DNA of 8,565 nt, from contig DHUW01000073.1 in NCBI GenBank assembly GCA_002409365.1, positions 2,357-10,921 of the forward strand, in the 5' to 3' direction. The number at the start of each line of letters is the position of its first letter. Within the stretch, counting starts at the first letter, position 1. The notes beneath the pieces are model-generated. The model ran no database searches, was not told the origin of the DNA, and saw only the letters and a list, made by a program, of their open reading frames with translations. Shown here piece by piece: positions 5,232 through 8,565 of this stretch. This DNA comes from Anaerolineaceae bacterium UBA5224. Its GTDB lineage: Bacteria > Chloroflexota > Anaerolineae > Anaerolineales > Anaerolineaceae. A program made the position numbers and the translations under genes.

Positions 5232-6212
5232 TTAGCTCATCGTCAAAGCCATGACGGCTTTTTGAGCATGGAGGCGATTTTCAGCTTCGTCATACACTAC
5301 CGAGTTTGGTCCGTCGATGACTTCGTCGGTCACTTCAATATTGCGGTCGGCAGGGAGCGGGTGCATATAGATAGCATCTGATTTTGCCAGTTCCAGGCGA
5401 CGCTGGTCCATGATCCAATCGGTATATGAATCCTGGAGTTTCTTTCCCTGCACAGGGTCAGCTGTGGTCATCAAGGGTCCCCAACTCTTGGCATAGATCA
5501 CGTCTGCGTCCTTCATGCCTTCGTCCATGTCGTTTACGATTTCAAAGGAAGTCCCCCACCGTTTGGCTTCATCGGCAGCTTGCTGTTCGATTTCGGGCAT
5601 TAGTGGGAACTCCTTGGGGTAGGCAAGAGTGACATCCATGCCGAAGCGTGGCATTTGGATGATCAGTGACTGAGGCACAGAAATCGGTTTGAGATAAGAA
5701 GCGGCATAAGCCCAGGAAACAACGATCTTCTTGCGCTTCAGGTCGCGGCCTTTCTTCTCCATGATAGTCATCAGGTCAGCCAGGCACTGGAAGGGGTGGT
5801 AGATGTCACATTGCATGTTCAAAACGGGTACGCGGCAATTGCGTGCGACTTCGTTGAGGTATGTGTTTCCGACTTTCCAGTCGCAGTGACGAATGGCGAT
5901 GCCGTCAAAATAACGTCCGTAGATCTCGCCGATTTCCTTGGCAGTATCACCGTGGGAAATCTGCGTGGTCTTGCTTTCAATAAAAGCACCGTGACCACCC
6001 AGCTGTGCCATGCCGGCTTCAAAAGAACCGCGCGTACGCGTGCTGCTGAAGAAAAACAGCATAGCTAACACTTTGTCACGCAGGTAAGCGTGAGGCTCGT
6101 TGAGAGCGCGTTTGCGTTTAAGATCCCAGGCGACATCCAGAACAGTTTCGACTTCTTCTTTTGAGAAATCCAGATCACCGATCAGGTCACGACCATGTAA
6201 AAAGGTTTGCAT
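5232..6212 (-). CDS. Knotted-type carbamoyltransferase (N-acetylornithine/ornithine/YgeW branch)
   Basis: The 326-residue protein is an aspartate/ornithine carbamoyltransferase family member that would transfer the carbamoyl group of carbamoyl phosphate to an amine. The carbamoyl-phosphate site SSTRTR is at residues 56-61, followed by GSFEAGMAQLGG; HPFQCLAD is at 139-146. The 80s loop has TTQISHGDTAKE (82-93), close to the KSQIAHGET of YgeW. The second domain has SWAYAASYLKPISVPQ (166-181) and RFGMDVTLAYP (189-199), also YgeW-like. The C-terminus (DEAENRLHAQKA, 308-319) closely resembles N-acetylornithine carbamoyltransferase. This branch has a knotted fold. The catalytic motif is HPLP (284-287), as in aspartate carbamoyltransferase, where ornithine enzymes have HCLP. 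The substrate is therefore open: ornithine, an acylated ornithine or another amine. GAGGAG precedes the ATG by 8 nt. The gene stands alone with its own promoter and terminator; no other arginine or purine genes are in view. Confidence 0.88.
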   Translation of the reverse strand: MQTFLHGRDLIGDLDFSKEEVETVLDVAWDLKRKRALNEPHAYLRDKVLAMLFFFSSTRTRGSFEAGMAQLGGHGAFIESKTTQISHGDTAKEIGEIYGRYFDGIAIRHCDWKVGNTYLNEVARNCRVPVLNMQCDIYHPFQCLADLMTIMEKKGRDLKRKKIVVSWAYAASYLKPISVPQSLIIQMPRFGMDVTLAYPKEFPLMPEIEQQAADEAKRWGTSFEIVNDMDEGMKDADVIYAKSWGPLMTTADPVQGKKLQDSYTDWIMDQRRLELAKSDAIYMHPLPADRNIEVTDEVIDGPNSVVYDEAENRLHAQKAVMALTMS

Positions 6213-6241
6213 TGTTACTCTCCTCGTAGATTCTTTTCTTG

Positions 6242-6270
6242 ATTATACTCAGCACGTTCTACTTTGACCA
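6242..6270 (-). promoter_or_regulatory. Promoter of the carbamoyltransferase gene
   Basis: On the - strand a perfect -10 TATAAT (6242-6247) stands 17 bp after TGGTCA (6265-6270, four of six -35 bases). The -35 lies within the last codons of the upstream propeller gene. No terminator is visible between the two genes, so read-through from upstream is also possible. Confidence 0.65.
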
Positions 6271-8199
6271 CCCGAAAATGATTGGCAAGAAGGAATCGAT
6301 TATTGGCAGTAAATCAGTCTTGTAAACACCAAAACTATCATAGTGTTTCGAGGCGATCAATTCATTTTGCCTGGTGTTTATGTACAATCTCTCCAGTTCA
6401 GAGGTTGAGTCTATGGGATTACCATAAAAACTCCAATTCGAGCCGCCATTTGTCGAGTAGAACATGCCCGCGACTTCGTTTATTCTGCCGCTTGCATAAA
6501 TGATTGAAGGAATTCGGGGATCAAAAGCTAGATCATGTATACGGTTATTAAAAAGGAGTAAAGCTGACCAGTTTTGCCCTCCGTCGACAGTCTTGTAAAG
6601 TTCGCCATATTCTGTGGTAACAAATAGCACACCAGGTTGCGCTGGGCTCGGGAAAACCCCATAAAGATTGGTTGTAGGAATCCCGTTGCTGATTATTTCC
6701 CAAGAATCTCCATTATCCACTGATTTTTGCAGACCTCGATTTGTGAGGTAGAGCGTATCGGGATCAAACGGGTCAAGCTTCAGAGAGTATTTCCCATACA
6801 TTATTTCTCCTACCATAGTCCAGGTGGACCCTCCATCAAGGCTGCGTAATACAGACTGGTTGCCTTGAATCCCGAATATTCTTTCTGAGCTCCTGGGGTC
6901 AATGATCAATGAAGAAATTTGCCTATCACTATAAGGACCAATATTTACTTTACTCCAACTTGCTCCCTGGTTGGTGCTTCGATACAAGCCTTCATTATCT
7001 AGCCCAAGATAAATCAAATCGGGATTGTGCGGGTCAATCGCCAAGCCGGTCACCGCAAATTCTGGCAATCCGTTGTTGATCAGGGACCAGTGTTTACCGC
7101 CATCACTGGTTTTGTACAAACCGGACTTATTCCTGGCAAGATACATCCTTTCACCGTTGGTAGGGTCAGCCGCGAAAGCCCCGATTACACTGTTCGACAA
7201 CCCGCAGGGTGTCCAGAGGGTTTCGTTACCATTCTTGTGAAAAACGCCATCAGAGGACAATCCAATAAAAACGGTCTTTTCGGGGTCTCCCAGCGGAAAA
7301 ATCGATTTGGGATAAATTGCTGGCAGGTTCTGGGTGATTTTATTCCAGGTCTGGCCCCAATCTTCACTCTGATATACACCATTATAAGATTCCCCGTAAT
7401 AGATGGTCGCGGAATCGTTAGGGTCCATCGCGAAAGTAGTAATCAGGACCCACTCTTCTGTCACCCTTGTCCACTCAACCCCGCCACTGCGGGTTAAGTA
7501 CACTCCGTAATCGCCTGGAACCGCGTAGATCACATTCGAATCCTGTGGGCTGACGAGCAGTTTGGTGAATCTTTGGTTGGTCAGATTGCCGTAAATGGAT
7601 GTCCAACTTTCCCCACCATCAATACTTTTATCAATGCCAGTACTTCCGCTAATGTAGATTACTGATGGAGTGGTTGGGTCGACAGTGACCGTTGAAATCG
7701 TGTAGGGGGTTGGATAGGGAGACAAAGCCCAGGTCTCACCAAAATCGGTGCTCAAATAAAGCCCACCGTCGGCAGCATAGAGCTTGCCGGGTGTGAAAGG
7801 ATCTGCCGCTATCTGTCTAAAACCTGATCCGATGGAATACCAGGATAAGCCGGAATTGATGCTTTTATATGTTTCGTATGGGCTTGTAGAATAGAAAACC
7901 TTGGGATCTGTTGGATCGTTCAACAGAGAATCCAACCATTCGGTTCCATCCCCCACCTGGTAATAATCCCATGAAACTCCAAAGTCAGAGCTTGTTAAGA
8001 AGTAGCTGCCTCCCACCGCGTAAATCTTATTGGGATCGTTTGCATCCGCTTGGAAGTCGCTGATTGTTTGCCCAAGCGGACCAAGAGGTTCCCAGGGCTG
8101 CGGAGCCTGTGCCTGAGGCTGGACCGATGAAATGAGCGATAGTAGGGCAATTCCTGTATGTACAATGAGATTTTGCCAGATGAACAATAGTAACCTCAC
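6259..8199 (-). CDS. Secreted BNR/Asp-box tandem beta-propeller protein
   Basis: The 646-residue product begins with a hydrophobic signal segment (about 5-25) and a likely AQA cleavage site near residue 32. The rest is a repeat array: thirteen Asp-box-like units (pattern S-x-D-x-G-x-x-W) with Trp at about 77, 120, 157, 199, 243, 285, 329, 371, 415, 460, 500, 544 and 589, spaced about 43 residues. Fourteen DP-x-x-P-x-x-IY strands alternate with them. This matches the VPS10/sortilin, YCF48 and GH74-like propeller group; fourteen blades would fit two seven-bladed propellers. Asp-boxes are structural and do not prove sialidase activity; I see no RIP motif. The unit at 321-331 is degenerate. The C-terminus ends LLPIIDSFLPIIFGWSK. 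The start is GTG with no clear ribosome binding site; a TTG at 8187 preceded by GTGAGG is an alternative. Function unknown, probably binding or polysaccharide-related at the cell surface. Confidence 0.85.
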   Translation of the reverse strand: MRLLLFIWQNLIVHTGIALLSLISSVQPQAQAPQPWEPLGPLGQTISDFQADANDPNKIYAVGGSYFLTSSDFGVSWDYYQVGDGTEWLDSLLNDPTDPKVFYSTSPYETYKSINSGLSWYSIGSGFRQIAADPFTPGKLYAADGGLYLSTDFGETWALSPYPTPYTISTVTVDPTTPSVIYISGSTGIDKSIDGGESWTSIYGNLTNQRFTKLLVSPQDSNVIYAVPGDYGVYLTRSGGVEWTRVTEEWVLITTFAMDPNDSATIYYGESYNGVYQSEDWGQTWNKITQNLPAIYPKSIFPLGDPEKTVFIGLSSDGVFHKNGNETLWTPCGLSNSVIGAFAADPTNGERMYLARNKSGLYKTSDGGKHWSLINNGLPEFAVTGLAIDPHNPDLIYLGLDNEGLYRSTNQGASWSKVNIGPYSDRQISSLIIDPRSSERIFGIQGNQSVLRSLDGGSTWTMVGEIMYGKYSLKLDPFDPDTLYLTNRGLQKSVDNGDSWEIISNGIPTTNLYGVFPSPAQPGVLFVTTEYGELYKTVDGGQNWSALLLFNNRIHDLAFDPRIPSIIYASGRINEVAGMFYSTNGGSNWSFYGNPIDSTSELERLYINTRQNELIASKHYDSFGVYKTDLLPIIDSFLPIIFGWSK

Positions 8200-8481
8200 A
8201 TAACAAATATTTTTATGGATCTGATTAATTGTGATTGTAACACGCCAGAATTACCGCAGCGAGATTTGCGTTGCTTGACGTTTAGGTTGAAAGAGCAGCT
8301 TCCCTGTCTCCCACACAAATCGTGAGGATTCAGCCAGACCCTAAAACATAATCGTGCCATTCAACTGTGTGAGAAGTTTCCTTTCTTGAAACCGAGTGCA
8401 ACTTGTGACTATTCTGGAAAACAATGCAATTAAAAAGCCGGGTTCATCTGTTGAACCCGGCCTACAACTGCCAAAAAAATC
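8200..8481. other. Intergenic region upstream of the propeller gene
   Basis: About 280 bp without a convincing gene on either strand. On the - strand a TACAAT (8234-8239) could be a -10 box for the propeller gene, but no good -35 stands 16-18 bp upstream. The far end holds the terminator of the next gene. I see no repeat, tRNA or other RNA element in the rest. Confidence 0.5.
8432..8461 (-). terminator. Rho-independent terminator of the right-edge gene
   Basis: A 10-bp stem, GCCGGGTTCA and TGAACCCGGC, with a 5-nt loop (8437-8461) is followed on the - strand by TTTTTAATT. It lies 20 bp after the stop of the partial gene at the right edge and marks the end of that transcript. Confidence 0.88.
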
Positions 8482-8565
8482 TTACTTGATCAAACTTGTA
8501 ACCAACGCATAGAACTCAGCCGCCTTGACCACATCATCCAGCTTGACGCTGTCGTTGACCGTATG
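8482..8565 (-). CDS. C-terminal end of a probable M20-family metallopeptidase (partial)
   Basis: Only the last 27 codons and a TAA lie in the window. The visible sequence starts HTVNDSVKLDD and ends in an amphipathic helix, AAEFYALVTSLIK. M20 peptidases and amidohydrolases (ArgE, DapE and dipeptidase types) end with a metal-binding His in an HTxNE-like motif followed by such a helix, so the match is suggestive; here Asp replaces the usual Glu. A terminator 20 bp downstream confirms that a real gene ends here. With so little sequence the family is a guess and the substrate cannot be named. Confidence 0.5.
   Translation of the reverse strand, partial: HTVNDSVKLDDVVKAAEFYALVTSLIK

Noticed and set aside
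5232..6212. Aspartate carbamoyltransferase, based on HPLP
   Set aside because: The rest of the sequence, including the 80s loop, the VPQ segment and the C-terminus, belongs to the ornithine/N-acetylornithine/YgeW branch.
6259..8199. Sialidase annotation for the propeller protein
   Set aside because: Asp-box repeats are structural and shared by many propellers; the arginine triad and RIP motif of sialidases are not seen.

Overview
The window looks like ordinary chromosome of a mid-GC, probably anaerobic bacterium. I lean towards Chloroflexota of the Anaerolineae type. The reasons are the three-gene anaerobic glycerol-3-phosphate dehydrogenase set with a DUF1667 protein, a knotted-type carbamoyltransferase, and a secreted BNR-propeller protein with an 'LPII...K' tail like those I remember from Chloroflexota exoproteins. 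No rRNA or marker gene is present, so this placement is inference.

Layout. Bases 1-1811 (+ strand) hold the 3' end of a GlpA-like glycerol-3-phosphate dehydrogenase, an NAD(P)/FAD-dependent oxidoreductase and a small four-cysteine DUF1667 protein. They are tightly coupled (11-bp overlap, then a 1-bp gap) and end at a near-perfect hairpin terminator (1831-1860), which probably also stops the converging met operon. From about 1944 to 4709 (- strand) lies a methionine-type ABC importer in the order metQ-metN-metI. A TTGACA-N17-TATCAT promoter drives it, followed by a roughly 180-nt structured leader ending in an intrinsic terminator just before metQ. Next come a small four-helix membrane protein of unknown function (4722-5114), a carbamoyltransferase of the N-acetylornithine/ornithine/YgeW branch (5232-6212) with its own promoter and terminator, and a long secreted beta-propeller protein with about 13 Asp-box repeats (6259-8199). 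The right edge carries a terminator and the last 27 codons of a probable M20-type metallopeptidase.

How the genes work together. The glycerol-3-phosphate trio would oxidise glycerol-3-phosphate through FAD and Fe-S centres. The met operon imports methionine or a related compound and is apparently controlled by premature termination. In the leader, one segment can pair either with an upstream helix or with the 5' arm of the terminator, which is how a riboswitch or attenuator is built. I could not match this leader to SAM-I (S-box), SAM-II, SAM-IV, SAH, cobalamin or T-box consensus elements, so it is the best candidate here for something undescribed. A covariance-model search is needed before calling it new.
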